A DNA stretch of 64,000 nt from Salirhabdus euzebyi (GCF_014207435.1 NZ_JACHGH010000005.1:124001-188000); one strand, 5' to 3'; positions 43,721 to 52,649 are shown, counted from the first letter of the stretch. Made by a program: numbers and translations. Notes: a model not told the origin generated them from the letters alone.

Positions 43721-43915
43721 TTAGACTCTCTGAAAATTTTCTCTTAACCAACTTCTTTCACTGCACTTAAAAATGCCTAACCAGCTTTTTAATTTATGAG
43801 GGTCCTCCAGCTGATTTATTTTTTCAAATGCGGTAACAAACGTATCCTGTACAGCTTCTTCCGCATTTTGATGATCTTTCAACAATAAGTAAGCTGTCCG
43901 AATTAAATAATCCCC
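43721..43915 (-). pseudogene. ECF sigma factor remnant
   Basis: The minus-strand frame directly after the Cdd1-like gene's stop codon reads YLIRTAYLLLKDHQNAEE, then AVQDTF and LEDPHKLKSWL. That is sigma region 2 of an extracytoplasmic-function sigma factor (R-x-A-Y-L-L-L-x-D-x-x-x-A-E-x-x-V-Q-D-T-F). There is an in-frame TAG immediately upstream and no start codon. After K-S-W-L the sequence drifts away and stops at 43721 without region 4. Both ends are therefore missing. A deletion probably joined this fragment to the Cdd1-like gene. Confidence 0.75.
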
Positions 43916-44377
43916 CTATTCATACCAAGCCATTTTAGGTCTAGAATTTGGATAACCATGTTTGGTTCGATACCATTTTCTTTTTTCTGTAAAATGAAAC
44001 CACTGTACATCATCACTCGGATTATTTGCGTAATGAATAACACAGCGAATTTGATCCTCGACGCATGGATCAGTCCATACCCCAAGCTTCACTTCCAATT
44101 CATCTAGTAATTGAGCACCGTCTTTATCTTTTATATCCGTTAAGGAGTATAGGTTAAGTTTGTAAACTAACTTCTCTGCTAGTTTAAGCCCAATAGAAGG
44201 GACTGTTTGAAAAATAGCTAAACCTCTTAGCTCACTCGCACGTTGCAGCGAACTGTTTAACACATTTGACAACTCTGTCTCTTCCATATCTATTATTGTA
44301 TTCAATTTTATTTTACTCTTTCTTAGGCTGCTTCTTTCTTCGTCTGTAAGGGGAAGTTTAGGGTTTGCCTTTTTCAT
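43916..44377 (-). CDS. Cdd1 family helix-hairpin-helix protein
   Basis: A 153-residue protein. The region Q-T-V-P-S-I-G-L-K-L-A-E-K-L is a helix-hairpin-helix typical of DNA-binding proteins. The segment L-G-V-W-T-D-P-C-V-E-D-Q-I-R-C-V-I-H-Y-A is the signature of the pathogenicity-locus Cdd1 family, named from the flank of the Clostridioides toxin locus. Function unknown; DNA binding is inferred. The stop codon abuts the sigma factor remnant. The C-terminal K-R-K-W-Y-R-T-K-H-G-Y-P may be the natural end. Confidence 0.8.
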   Translation of the reverse strand: MKKANPKLPLTDEERSSLRKSKIKLNTIIDMEETELSNVLNSSLQRASELRGLAIFQTVPSIGLKLAEKLVYKLNLYSLTDIKDKDGAQLLDELEVKLGVWTDPCVEDQIRCVIHYANNPSDDVQWFHFTEKRKWYRTKHGYPNSRPKMAWYE

Positions 44378-44397
44378 TCTTTTGCACCTGCATTCAT

Positions 44398-45243
44398 TTA
44401 ACTTTGAGTTAAAAAAGAATCAATTATTTCTCTAAAAGCCGCTTCTTCTTCAAGAAACGGATAATGATTACTTCGCTCAAAAATATGTAAGGAAGAGTTA
44501 GGAATCTTTTCATTTATTTCAATAGAAAACGAAACGGGACATTGAACATCATGCCTTCCACACATAATGACAGTTTTCGTTGTAATTGCTTCCAACCGTC
44601 TAGTCACATCATAGATTAACACTTCCCGAGCAAAAAAGTTCATTCTACTAGCGGACATTTTTTTTGAAATGTTTTTTGAGAAAAGATTATTATAGTTTAT
44701 CGGTTCATATAACGATAGTTTTGTTCTCTCTATAGACAGTTCCTTCTTTTCTTGCTCCGTTAAAGATGAACTTTTTAATTGCTCAATTAATTGTTGCATG
44801 CGCTGGTATTGTGAATGCCCGGGATTATAAATACATTCAGAAGAAGAGGAACCGTATTCTCTACCAGCTGAACCGACAATAATAAGAGAATGTAAAAACT
44901 TAGAAAAGTGAATTCCATACACTAAACCAAGCATCCCACCAGTAGAATGTCCCGCAAACGTCCAGGAGTCATGGCCAAAACTTTTTCTAATTTCCTCTAA
45001 ATCCAAAGCAGTATCTATCATGGAAAGTTCATGTGCCTCATTTGCTTTATCTGTGTTACCAGCATTTTTTAAGTTAACTAAATAAACTTGATAGTGGTCT
45101 GTAAAAATATCAGCAAAGTAGTCACCAGTTTCATTAAATTCCGAGTAAAGATGTGTTACACAAATAGGTAATCCTTCTCCTTTTATAAATACCTCAAACG
45201 TACCACGGGATGTTGTGACCATTTTTCTTTTCCATTTAGCCAT
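44398..45243 (-). CDS. Alpha/beta hydrolase
   Basis: A 281-residue cytoplasmic alpha/beta-hydrolase-fold protein. The nucleophile elbow is F-A-G-H-S-T-G-G-M-L-G, the acid is in V-I-M-C-G-R-H-D-V-Q-C-P, and the catalytic His is in S-N-H-Y-P-F-L-E. The cap region carries a long lysine- and serine-rich helix (about 140-190). It resembles proline iminopeptidase/haloalkane dehalogenase-type hydrolases in general layout; the substrate is unknown. It is 20 bases upstream of the Cdd1-like gene and likely co-transcribed. Confidence 0.8.
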   Translation of the reverse strand: MAKWKRKMVTTSRGTFEVFIKGEGLPICVTHLYSEFNETGDYFADIFTDHYQVYLVNLKNAGNTDKANEAHELSMIDTALDLEEIRKSFGHDSWTFAGHSTGGMLGLVYGIHFSKFLHSLIIVGSAGREYGSSSSECIYNPGHSQYQRMQQLIEQLKSSSLTEQEKKELSIERTKLSLYEPINYNNLFSKNISKKMSASRMNFFAREVLIYDVTRRLEAITTKTVIMCGRHDVQCPVSFSIEINEKIPNSSLHIFERSNHYPFLEEEAAFREIIDSFLTQS

Positions 45244-45665
45244 GTGTTTTCTCCTCTAAATTTCCAAATCATATATAAAATATTTTATATTACACTAGTT
45301 TCTTAAGGCAATAGTTCTGTTATTGATAAGAGATAAACAAAAATAGTTTAAGTAATTTTTTGTAATGGAACTATATATAACAAAAAAACTATAAACCCAA
45401 ACTACATCAAAATTCATATACTTTAAACATAAAGAAGAAACAAGATGTATTTAATACGCTTAACAATATTCACACCTATTTAATGGTTGAAAAAGAAAAA
45501 ACGAGCTCAATGGATACTTCAAAATTATAATTTAGTTACACCTAGAAATGGAAAATACACAGATATAAAATTATTAAAGAAGAGAGCTTTTGAGGATACT
45601 TTCTTTAAACTTTAATTATCAAAAACAAAAAATTTAGCTAATAGCTAGAGGCCAGAAAAAAGGCA
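45244..45665. other. AT-rich 420-base region without a complete gene
   Basis: No start codon with a ribosome binding site and no frame longer than about 45 codons is seen. The left part holds the promoter of the hydrolase gene. The middle is very AT-rich. A 43-codon remnant lies at 45484-45615. I see no mobile-element ends. Confidence 0.6.
45484..45615 (+). pseudogene. Possible gene remnant, 43 codons
   Basis: An open stretch between two stops encodes a basic, protein-like segment (W-L-K-K-K-K-R-A-Q-W-I-L-Q-N-Y-N-L-V-T-P then R-N-G-K-Y-T-D-I-K) with no start codon and no ribosome binding site. Its amino-acid composition is more gene-like than the surrounding frames. I cannot assign a family. 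Confidence 0.25.
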
Positions 45666-45670
45666 ATAAA

Positions 45671-45697
45671 AAATCCACCATATTATGTATGGTGGAG
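45671..45697 (-). terminator. Intrinsic terminator of ssrA, overlapping its 3' end
   Basis: On the minus strand TCCACCATA, which includes the tmRNA CCA end, pairs with TATGGTGGA across a 5-base loop, followed by T6. The stem therefore forms from the acceptor end and must be removed during 3' processing. Confidence 0.85.
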
Positions 45698-45706
45698 ACG
45701 GTGGGA

Positions 45707-45977
45707 CATGTGTTTCCATGCTTTCGTCATGGCACTGACTATATCTTGAACCTGGTTATCAGGTCCCCCGGCGTATTATGCGAAATATAAATTTACCGTT
45801 TTGGTAGGATTCCGCATCCTAGTACTACCATCGCTGGCAGCCTATAAGTCGATACACAGCTGTTGGATTACTCCACATACTGCTCGGCATTGCCTTATCG
45901 TCATGCAGACGACTTAGGTTTCACCGATTAAGCCGGATTTTCACTTATGTGTTACCACATAAGGCGACTAATTACTA
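45707..45977 (-). other. Group I intron in the tmRNA T-loop (271 nt, no ORF)
   Basis: The intron begins UAGUAAUUAGUCG and ends ...ACACAUG with the conserved terminal G (45707). P1: exon CGAU plus intron UA pairs with UAGUCG, placing the canonical U-G wobble at the 5' splice site. P2: CUUAUGUG/CACAUAAG closed by a GUAA tetraloop. P5: UCGUC/GACGA. P6: UGGAGUAAUCCA within AGC/GCU. P7: GAC(U)UAUA with UAUAGUC, including a bulged base, inside the hallmark CAAGAUAUAGUC. P9: CCAUG/CAUGG. No reading frame for a homing endonuclease exists. The joined exons restore the tmRNA T-arm. Group I introns in tmRNA T-loops have been reported in some Firmicutes (from memory), so this is rare rather than unprecedented. 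Confidence 0.92.
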
Positions 45978-46198
45978 ATCGAACCCACGTCCAGAGATAT
46001 CGGCACTTAGGCGTCTACGTGTGTAGTCGATATATTAGTATTTCGTCAACTCTTCGGCCTATCGACAGGCTTCCAAGTGACTAGTCTTATTGGTCTCTTC
46101 TGTCAGCCTAAGACGGCGACTGAACAGCGTAGCCCACTAAGTTTGAGACCCTTCAATCTACCACATGGGCGATGGTAGGAAGGATCCTTCAGCAGTGC

Positions 46199-46234
46199 TT
46201 ACGCAGCTGCTAAAGAGTAATTGTTTTCTTTGCC
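46199..46234 (-). other. tmRNA tag-peptide reading frame
   Basis: The resume codon GGC starts the frame GGC AAA GAA AAC AAT, followed by codons to TAA, encoding (A)GKENNYSLAAA. The C-terminal hydrophobic L-A-A-A is the normal ClpXP degradation signal; the N-terminal G-K is typical of Bacillales tags. Confidence 0.9.
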
Positions 46235-46326
46235 AGTTATATTTAACTGAGTAACGTTTAACGAGTCGTAACCTCGACACGCAACCCAAGCTCGACCTAT
46301 CCCTGTCGAATCCGTAACGTCCCCGG

Positions 46327-46403
46327 ATTATAAGAAAAGCACTAATTAGTGAAATCTTAACAAGTAAATCAGAGGTGTCGTCTTGAGCGACATTCCTAGT
46401 ATA
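46327..46403 (-). promoter_or_regulatory. ssrA promoter/leader region
   Basis: Two -10-like hexamers face ssrA: TATAAT (46327-46332), two bases before the mature 5' end, and TATACT (46398-46403), preceded by TGT as an extended -10. Between them are a TGTCG/CGACA hairpin and the 12-base palindrome CACTAATTAGTG. With the upstream promoter a leader of about 65 bases would be removed by RNase P. Confidence 0.4.
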
Positions 46404-46440
46404 ACATACTTCCCCACATTTTTAAAACTGGGAAATATAG

Positions 46441-46902
46441 TTAACCTCTATCCTTCATTGCTCTTTCGATATCGCGTTTAGCTTGCTTTTGCTTTAAATC
46501 TTCACGCTTATCATATTTCTTTTTCCCTTTTCCAAGACCTATTAACAATTTTGCCACGCCATTTTTAATATACATTTTTAATGGGACTAAGGAATAGCCT
46601 TGCTGTTGAGTTAAGCCGATAAGCTTGTTAATTTCTTTTTTATGAAGCAATAGCTTACGCGTTCTAAGTGGATCATGATTGTAGCGATTCCCCTGTTCGT
46701 ATGGGGATATATGCATGTTATGCACATACACCTCACCTTTATAAATGCGGGCAAAGGCATCTTTTAAATTTACTCGACTAGCACGAATTGATTTAATTTC
46801 GGTCCCTTGTAAAACAAGGCCCGCTTCGAATGTTTCTTCTATAAAAAAGTCATGATTTGCTTTTTTATTTTGCGCAATGACCTTTCCTTGACCTTTTGGC
46901 AT
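46441..46902 (-). CDS. smpB: SsrA-binding protein SmpB
   Basis: A 153-residue OB-fold protein that binds the tRNA-like domain of tmRNA and delivers it to stalled ribosomes. Characteristic segments are [36 protein letters not shown], and the basic C-terminal tail [11 protein letters not shown], which enters the mRNA channel. It has the usual Bacillus length. It directly precedes ssrA; the usual upstream neighbour rnr is displaced by three GNAT genes. Confidence 0.97.
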   Translation of the reverse strand: MPKGQGKVIAQNKKANHDFFIEETFEAGLVLQGTEIKSIRASRVNLKDAFARIYKGEVYVHNMHISPYEQGNRYNHDPLRTRKLLLHKKEINKLIGLTQQQGYSLVPLKMYIKNGVAKLLIGLGKGKKKYDKREDLKQKQAKRDIERAMKDRG

Positions 46903-47164
46903 AAAATTCCCTCCTCTTGCCGCGTACAGAATATTTTAACAGAAATTAACGAAGATGAAAACTGAGTGCATACCATTGTCTAATTTTGTGATAATTTTTC
47001 CAATCATTTTTATAGACATGAAACTTTTTCATATGAGAATATTAGGAATGGATTAGAAAACTTAGCCTGTCATTAGACCTTATGACGAAAGCATTAATTT
47101 CGCTTAAACCTCTAACTAACTTATCTTTTTTAAAGTAAAAACAAAACGAACAGGAGGCATCATC

Positions 47165-48028
47165 ATGACAAACGGACTCCTACAAATGAGAAAACTAACA
47201 AAAGCTGACTATTCCAAACTAACAGCCATGGACACAGGAATTGAAGACGACTATGTTGTTCGTATTTTTGACAACCTATTAGAAAGTAAGGAGCACGCAC
47301 TTTACGGCCTTTTCGATGATGAAAAAATGCTTACGATTGCAGGTTATTCCATTTTTGCAAACCATTTCGCAATGCTTGGTAGACTAAGGAGTGACCGTAG
47401 ATATTTAGCTCGTGGTAATGCAACAACCCTACTGCTAAAAATGATAGAAGATTTAAAAGCAGACCCGAATATCTTTTGGATTGGTGCGAACACAGAAGTT
47501 CATAATGGACCTGCACGAAGAGTATTAACTAAAATAGGCTTACCAGCTGATCCACCTTCCTATCCGGTGAAGCTACAAGAGAGCATGAAAATACAAGGTA
47601 AGCCAGGCCCATTATGGCAAGCAATAAACGAGCGAGAAGAAAAACGCAAGCTATTACTTTCATTACAGGAAAATGCATTGCGAATGTTCCCATATGAATG
47701 TTATTATCCATTTCCTTTCCATGAAAGCTTATTTAGTAATGATTATTTAGATGAATCTACTTTTTATGCAAATGATGATAAGTCACGGTTTTTCATGATG
47801 AAAGAAGATCAAAAAGGGAATCTTTACGCACATATGGCCTATTTCTGGAATGATCATTTTGAGCAACCTGGTCTTTGGGATACAGTCAACCAAGCTTTAG
47901 AATCCTCATTTACAGAACATCAGCTATGGATTGATGTTTCAAAACAAGCTTATCCGGTTTTTGCCCAGCAGGAAGAAATCTTTGATATCCAGAAACCGTG
48001 GATGTTACATGGAATATGGGCTAAATAA
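47165..48028 (+). CDS. GNAT-family N-acetyltransferase
   Basis: A 287-residue protein with an N-terminal GNAT domain (about 5-130): L-R-S-D-R-R-Y-L-A-R-G-N-A-T-T-L-L is the acetyl-CoA loop and N-G-P-A-R-R-V-L-T-K-I-G-L follows. A less conserved C-terminal half (about 165-287) has no clear assignment. ACAGGAGGC gives a strong ribosome binding site. It is the first gene of a two-gene plus-strand unit inserted between smpB and rnr. Substrate unknown. Confidence 0.75.
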   Translation: MTNGLLQMRKLTKADYSKLTAMDTGIEDDYVVRIFDNLLESKEHALYGLFDDEKMLTIAGYSIFANHFAMLGRLRSDRRYLARGNATTLLLKMIEDLKADPNIFWIGANTEVHNGPARRVLTKIGLPADPPSYPVKLQESMKIQGKPGPLWQAINEREEKRKLLLSLQENALRMFPYECYYPFPFHESLFSNDYLDESTFYANDDKSRFFMMKEDQKGNLYAHMAYFWNDHFEQPGLWDTVNQALESSFTEHQLWIDVSKQAYPVFAQQEEIFDIQKPWMLHGIWAK

Positions 48029-48046
48029 ATGTAGAGGAATAATGAT

Positions 48047-48496
48047 ATGATCCAAGCGATAGATTTAAATAATTTACAAGCAATTGAGCGTATAATACCT
48101 GTTCAAAAAGCTTCGTATCAAATAGAAGCTGACATCATAGGCTATGCTGATTTACCTCCGTTAAAGGATTCGGCAACAGATATTCAGCAAACCGGAGAAT
48201 CCTTTTATGGTTATTACGAAAACAAAGAATTAGCCGGATTTGTCTCCTATGAATTAGAAAATGAGATACTAACTGTTTGTAGACTTGCCGTACACCCTAA
48301 TCATTTTAAAAAAGGAATTGCAACAGCATTACTTCACCATCTTTTTCTTCATCAAACTGCAAGAAAAGTAGTCGTTACAACAGGAAAGGGTAATAATCCT
48401 GCAATATTGCTTTATAAAAAGTTCGGCTTTGAAATATGGGGAGAAATTCCTATTAATGAGCAATTATCCCTTATAAAATTAGTGCGAAAAGCATAA
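48047..48496 (+). CDS. GNAT-family N-acetyltransferase
   Basis: A 149-residue GNAT protein with motif A V-C-R-L-A-V-H-P-N-H-F-K-K-G-I-A-T-A-L-L and motif B N-P-A-I-L-L-Y-K-K-F-G-F. It starts 18 bases after the preceding GNAT gene, so the two are probably co-transcribed. Substrate unknown. Confidence 0.82.
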   Translation: MIQAIDLNNLQAIERIIPVQKASYQIEADIIGYADLPPLKDSATDIQQTGESFYGYYENKELAGFVSYELENEILTVCRLAVHPNHFKKGIATALLHHLFLHQTARKVVVTTGKGNNPAILLYKKFGFEIWGEIPINEQLSLIKLVRKA

Positions 48497-48498
48497 AA

Positions 48499-48529
48499 GT
48501 AAGGACAGATCTTAGTGGTCTGTCCTTAC
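48499..48529 (-). terminator. Hairpin terminator within the end of a GNAT gene
   Basis: A perfect 11-bp stem (GTAAGGACAGA/TCTGTCCTTAC) with a 9-base loop, followed on the minus strand by TTTTATG. It overlaps the last five codons of the minus-strand gene at 48512 and can also serve the plus-strand pair. Confidence 0.75.
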
Positions 48530-49021
48530 GTGCTTTTCCAACGATATAGCATATGGAGTAAACCCCATTTTTTCATACACCTGAATAGCTTTTTCGTTCC
48601 ATGTGTATGCATGGAGTTTCATTTTTTTCACCTTTTTACTTTCAAGCCACTTGATTGCCTCATCCATTAGCTTTTTCCCAACTCCAAGTCCCCTTGTCTT
48701 TTCAAGGACAAATATTTCATCGATTAAGCCCATTTTTCCTGTTCCATTATCCGCAAAGGCTTGTTCGTTATAAGTCTCCGCTAATACATAACCAATTGCT
48801 TCACCATCTAAAATGGCTAACCGAAGGAACACGGATTGTGTATGACGTTGCAAAAACTTTTCTTTAGCACGTCTTTGAATTTCGGATATAACTAGCTCAT
48901 AGTAATCATATTTATTTTGTTCCTTATGGTTTTGTCGATTAAACTCACTTAATTTTAAAACTAGCTTAAGAAATTGGTCCTCATCTTCATTTGTGGCAGA
49001 TTTCAACTCAATCACTTTCAT
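48512..49021 (-). CDS. GNAT-family N-acetyltransferase
   Basis: A 169-residue GNAT protein with motif A I-D-E-I-F-V-L-E-K-T-R-G-L-G-V-G-K-K-L-M and motif B N-E-K-A-I-Q-V-Y-E-K-M-G-F. It is convergent with the two other GNAT genes and separated from rnr by the rnr terminator. It may acetylate a small molecule or protein N-terminus. Confidence 0.85.
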   Translation of the reverse strand: MKVIELKSATNEDEDQFLKLVLKLSEFNRQNHKEQNKYDYYELVISEIQRRAKEKFLQRHTQSVFLRLAILDGEAIGYVLAETYNEQAFADNGTGKMGLIDEIFVLEKTRGLGVGKKLMDEAIKWLESKKVKKMKLHAYTWNEKAIQVYEKMGFTPYAISLEKHVRTDH

Positions 49022-49036
49022 CTCTCCCGTGAAGAA

Positions 49037-49073
49037 AAAGCCTTAACTCGAAAAAATTCGAAGTTAAGGCTTT
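49037..49073 (-). terminator. Intrinsic terminator of rnr
   Basis: A perfect 12-bp stem (AAAGCCTTAACT/AGTTAAGGCTTT) followed by TTCTTC on the minus strand, four bases after the rnr stop codon. Confidence 0.85.
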
Positions 49074-49077
49074 CTTC

Positions 49078-51384
49078 TTATCTTTTCTTTTTCTTTTTTG
49101 GGGCACCTTGATAAAATGGTTTTTTACTCCCATTTGATCCTGATTTCTTATTTCGGTTAGGTGCATTTTTACTCGTTGGCTTTCTAGGTTTTTTTTCTTT
49201 CGCTTTAATAATAGTAGGACGATCCTTCACAGGTCTTTCTTTACGAGGCTTCATCCCTACGATTTCAAAATCAATTACGCGTTCTTCTAAATTGACATTG
49301 ACACATTTTACTGTAATTTCGTCGCCCATTCGGAATATATTTCCCGTACGTTCCCCAATCATAGCGAAATGCTGTTCATCGAAATGATAGTAGTCATCTG
49401 TCAAATAGCTAACATGAACGAGCCCTTCAATTGTGTTAGGGAGCTCTACGAACAAGCCAAAATTCGTAATTGAGCTTACTACACCGTCAAACTCTTCACC
49501 AATTTTACCTTTCATATATTCCGCTTTCTTTAGGTCATCGGTTTCTCTTTCCGCATCAACCGCACGTCTCTCCATCATGGAAGAATGTTGAGCAATTTCT
49601 GGTAGTTTATCCTTCCAGTGTCCAACCGTCTTCGGATCTAATTTTTTCTGTATAGCATATGTCCGAATAAGTCGGTGTACGATTAAGTCAGGATAACGAC
49701 GGATTGGTGAAGTGAAGTGCGTGTAAAACTCCGTTGATAATCCAAAGTGACCCTTACTTTCTGGATCATATTTTGCCTGCTGCATAGAACGAAGCATTAA
49801 TTTAGAAATCACCATATCCTCTTGGGTACCTTTAACTTCTTCTAGAACTTTTTGCAATGCTTTCGGATGAATTTCATTTGCGGTACCACGCACAATATAG
49901 CCTAAATTAGCAATAAATTCAAAGAACCGTTGTAGCTTTGCAGGGTCTGGATCTTCGTGAATTCGGTGCATAAACGGCACCTGCATCCAATGAAAATGTT
50001 CAGCAATCGTTTCGTTAGCTGCTAACATAAATTCTTCAATTAGCTTTTCGGCTACAGAACGTTCTCTAAGCACAACATCAGTTGCTTCACCTTGTTCATT
50101 CACTTCAACCTTTGCTTCCTTAAAGTCGAAATCAATTGCCCCTCTGCTCATCCGCTTTGAGCGAAGGATGGCTGCAAGATCCTCCATATCCTGAAGCATC
50201 GGAACAATGTGCTCATATTCTTGCATTAATTTTTCATCTTTGTCTTCTAAAATACGATTTACATCGTAATAAGTCATACGTTCAGTTGTTTTTATAACGC
50301 TGTCAAAAATTTCATGACTCACGACTTGCCCTTGATTATTAAATTCCATTTCACAGCCTAAGGTTAAGCGATCGACTTTTGGATTTAAAGAACAAATCCC
50401 ATTCGACAAACGATGGGGAATCATTGGAATAACGCGGTCCGTTAAATAGACGCTCGTCCCACGCTCGGCTGCTTCTTTATCAATTGGCGAACCTTCTTCC
50501 ACATAGTAGGTTACATCGGCAATGTAAACACCTAGCTTGTAGTTGCCATTATCTAATTTCTTTACGGTAACTGCGTCATCTAAGTCTTTTGCATCTGCAC
50601 CATCAATGGTAATGATAACTTCATCACGTAAATCTCGGCGGTTTTTAATTTCATCCGGGTTAATTTCATCAGGAACTTGGTTTGCCTGCTCAATAACTTC
50701 TCCTGGGAAGTCAGATTTAATCCCATGCTTATGAATAATCGAAAGAATATCAATACCTGGATCATTTTTATGACCAAGTATTTCTACAACTTCCCCTTCT
50801 GCACTCATTCTATCTTCCGGATATTTCGTAATATTTACGATAACTTTATGACCATCAACGGCACCATTTGCTTTCTCTTTCGGAACAAATATATCATTAG
50901 GAATTCGTTTGTCATCGGCAACAACAAAACCGTATGCTCCATTATCCTGATACGTACCTACAATTTTTTGGGCACTTCGTTCTATAATTCGAACGACCGT
51001 ACCTTCAGCTCTTTGACCATTTTCTCCACCAGAATCAATTCGAACTAAGACACGATCACCATTCATCGCTGAGTTTAAATCACGCTGTGGTAAAAAAACA
51101 TCATCACGATCCGCATCTTCAGGGAGTAAAAAAGCAAACCCTTTTGCATGCATTTGAATTTTACCTCTGATTAAATTCATTTTTTCAGGTAAACCATATC
51201 GATTTTTCCTCGTACGGACAAGCTCTCCTTCTTGCTCTAGCTCATTTAACGCTTTCACTAACTGTGTAAAATCTTCAGCGCTATCTTCATCAATTGCCAA
51301 AATCTCTTCTATTTCATTTACAGATAACGGCTTTGATGCTGTTTCATTAAAATGCTGTAAAATTTTTTCTTTTAAAGAATTCAA
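49078..51384 (-). CDS. rnr: Ribonuclease R
   Basis: A 768-residue 3'-5' exoribonuclease that degrades structured RNA, including mRNA released by tmRNA. It has an N-terminal winged helix (about 1-65), two cold-shock/OB domains (about 70-230), the RNB catalytic domain (about 250-580; active-site aspartates in [13 protein letters not shown]), an S1 domain (about 630-712) and a lysine-rich tail ([15 protein letters not shown]). The size is typical. It belongs to the secG-est-rnr-smpB-ssrA block and lies downstream of the carboxylesterase gene. Confidence 0.96.
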   Translation of the reverse strand: MNSLKEKILQHFNETASKPLSVNEIEEILAIDEDSAEDFTQLVKALNELEQEGELVRTRKNRYGLPEKMNLIRGKIQMHAKGFAFLLPEDADRDDVFLPQRDLNSAMNGDRVLVRIDSGGENGQRAEGTVVRIIERSAQKIVGTYQDNGAYGFVVADDKRIPNDIFVPKEKANGAVDGHKVIVNITKYPEDRMSAEGEVVEILGHKNDPGIDILSIIHKHGIKSDFPGEVIEQANQVPDEINPDEIKNRRDLRDEVIITIDGADAKDLDDAVTVKKLDNGNYKLGVYIADVTYYVEEGSPIDKEAAERGTSVYLTDRVIPMIPHRLSNGICSLNPKVDRLTLGCEMEFNNQGQVVSHEIFDSVIKTTERMTYYDVNRILEDKDEKLMQEYEHIVPMLQDMEDLAAILRSKRMSRGAIDFDFKEAKVEVNEQGEATDVVLRERSVAEKLIEEFMLAANETIAEHFHWMQVPFMHRIHEDPDPAKLQRFFEFIANLGYIVRGTANEIHPKALQKVLEEVKGTQEDMVISKLMLRSMQQAKYDPESKGHFGLSTEFYTHFTSPIRRYPDLIVHRLIRTYAIQKKLDPKTVGHWKDKLPEIAQHSSMMERRAVDAERETDDLKKAEYMKGKIGEEFDGVVSSITNFGLFVELPNTIEGLVHVSYLTDDYYHFDEQHFAMIGERTGNIFRMGDEITVKCVNVNLEERVIDFEIVGMKPRKERPVKDRPTIIKAKEKKPRKPTSKNAPNRNKKSGSNGSKKPFYQGAPKKKKKR

Positions 51385-51434
51385 AACAATATCACCTTCT
51401 CGGACTTCTTATTTTATAGTTAAAGTATTCCACA

Positions 51435-52184
51435 TTATCGGTCTGACCAATCCAACGATTCTAAAAATTGATAAATATCTTCATGTAACTGGTCTTTTTC
51501 CTTATCAATGGTAATAACGTGCCCTGATTTCTCATACCATTTAATTTCCTTATGGTCAGACTCTACATGATCATAAATATATTGGGCACTATTTTTGTTA
51601 ATCATTTTGTCTTGTTCCGCTTGTACTACAAAGGTTGGAGTATAAATATGATCAATATGATTATGAACCTCATTTATAAACTCACCAATTTTGTTAAATG
51701 TATGACTGGATTTGTTCATTAATTGATTTACTTCTTCTTCTATCTGATTGGATTCCTTTCTCTCCAATTGTTTATATTCCTTCGCAAATAATTTAAAGCC
51801 CTGTGTCAGCTGTGTTTCATTATCAAAAAACATTGGGGAACACATAGGGATTATCCCTTTTATTGGTTGTGTATAGGCAAGCTTTAATCCAAGAACTCCC
51901 CCAAGGGATAATCCTGCTATTGCTATTTCATTGTATCCTAGGTCTTGTAAGTGTTTTAAAGCCTGTTGGACGTCTTCCCACCAATCAGCAGGTTCATATT
52001 TAATAATTTCCTCAGGCGGTGCCCCGTGCCCTCTATATATCGGTGCATGGGATGTATAACCCTTGCTCTGTAGAAATCTACCAAGCATCCGCACATCAGC
52101 TGTATGTCCAGTAAATCCATGCAATAATAAAACCGCGCGATTTCCCTCTTCAAATGTAAACGGCTTCGGTGCTTTAATTTTCAT
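51435..52184 (-). CDS. est: Carboxylesterase (YvaK/Est30-like)
   Basis: A 249-residue alpha/beta hydrolase with nucleophile elbow A-G-L-S-L-G-G-V, H-G-F-T-G-H-T-A near the N-terminus, and C-terminal D-K-M-I-N-K-N-S and S-G-H-V-I-T. It matches the thermostable Est30/YvaK carboxylesterases, which are encoded between secG and rnr in many Bacillaceae, as here. It hydrolyses short acyl esters; its physiological link to the RNA-decay neighbours is unknown. It ends 50 bases before rnr. Confidence 0.9.
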   Translation of the reverse strand: MKIKAPKPFTFEEGNRAVLLLHGFTGHTADVRMLGRFLQSKGYTSHAPIYRGHGAPPEEIIKYEPADWWEDVQQALKHLQDLGYNEIAIAGLSLGGVLGLKLAYTQPIKGIIPMCSPMFFDNETQLTQGFKLFAKEYKQLERKESNQIEEEVNQLMNKSSHTFNKIGEFINEVHNHIDHIYTPTFVVQAEQDKMINKNSAQYIYDHVESDHKEIKWYEKSGHVITIDKEKDQLHEDIYQFLESLDWSDR

Positions 52185-52386
52185 CTACGTTCATCTCCTC
52201 TAGGCAAGTAATATTTATGAGCTCCGAAAAATAGAAAAATCTTGGCTAGTTGGTGAGCACTTAAATTTTCCTACTACTAGTTAAGTTCAAAGAAAGACGA
52301 CTTTCTATTAGTATGAGCGAAAGTCGCGTTTTTTAGGTAATTCCACCATTTAGAAGGAATAAATTACCATATTATAAACGTACAAA

Positions 52387-52414
52387 AAAACAGCAAGTCG
52401 ATACTTGCTGTTTT
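52387..52414 (-). terminator. Intrinsic terminator after secG
   Basis: A perfect 12-bp stem (AAAACAGCAAGT/ACTTGCTGTTTT) with a 4-base loop and T tail on the minus strand, overlapping the secG stop codon. Confidence 0.85.
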
Positions 52415-52649
52415 AGCCTTGTACTAAATAACCTAACGCAAAAGTGAAAATGAAAAAGAGTACTCCTGTTATAATCGTAGCACGATGTAAGAAGGCATCT
52501 ACTCCACGTGCTTTTTGTTTTCCAAAAAGCTGTTCTGCTCCACCAGAAATGGCACCAGATAATCCTGCGCTTTTTCCAGACTGCAATAACACTAAAACAA
52601 TCATGAATAATGCATCAATAACTAATAATGTAACTAGAGTTCCATACAT
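52413..52649 (-). CDS. secG: Preprotein translocase subunit SecG
   Basis: A 78-residue membrane protein with two hydrophobic segments (about 4-22 and 56-76) and the conserved [22 protein letters not shown] loop. It assists the SecYEG channel. AGGAGG precedes the ATG. It heads the est-rnr-smpB-ssrA block but has its own terminator. Confidence 0.95.
   Translation of the reverse strand: MYGTLVTLLVIDALFMIVLVLLQSGKSAGLSGAISGGAEQLFGKQKARGVDAFLHRATIITGVLFFIFTFALGYLVQG

Larger units (their letters stand above)
45690..46324 (-). ncRNA. ssrA: tmRNA (ssrA) interrupted by a group I intron
   Basis: Transfer-messenger RNA, which rescues stalled ribosomes with SmpB. The 5' exon starts at 46324 with GGGGACGUUACGGAUUCGAC. 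The 3' end is CCGUCUCCACCA with the CCA encoded at 45690-45692. GGGGACG pairs with CGUCUCC, including the G3-U alanine identity pair. The tag frame is at 46199-46234. The T-arm is split: GTGGGTTCGAT ends at 45978 and TCCCAC resumes at 45706, with a 271-nt group I intron between. Joined, the exons give a normal T-loop TTCGATT and a mature RNA of about 364 nt, the usual Bacillus size. It lies 117 bases after smpB, the conserved order. Candidate -10 hexamers are TATACT (46398-46403) and TATAAT (46327-46332). Confidence 0.93.

Noticed and set aside
45707-45977. Circularly permuted (two-piece) tmRNA instead of an intron.
   Set aside because: The exons are in normal 5'-to-3' order, the break is in the T-loop, and the insert has group I core pairings with matching splice sites.
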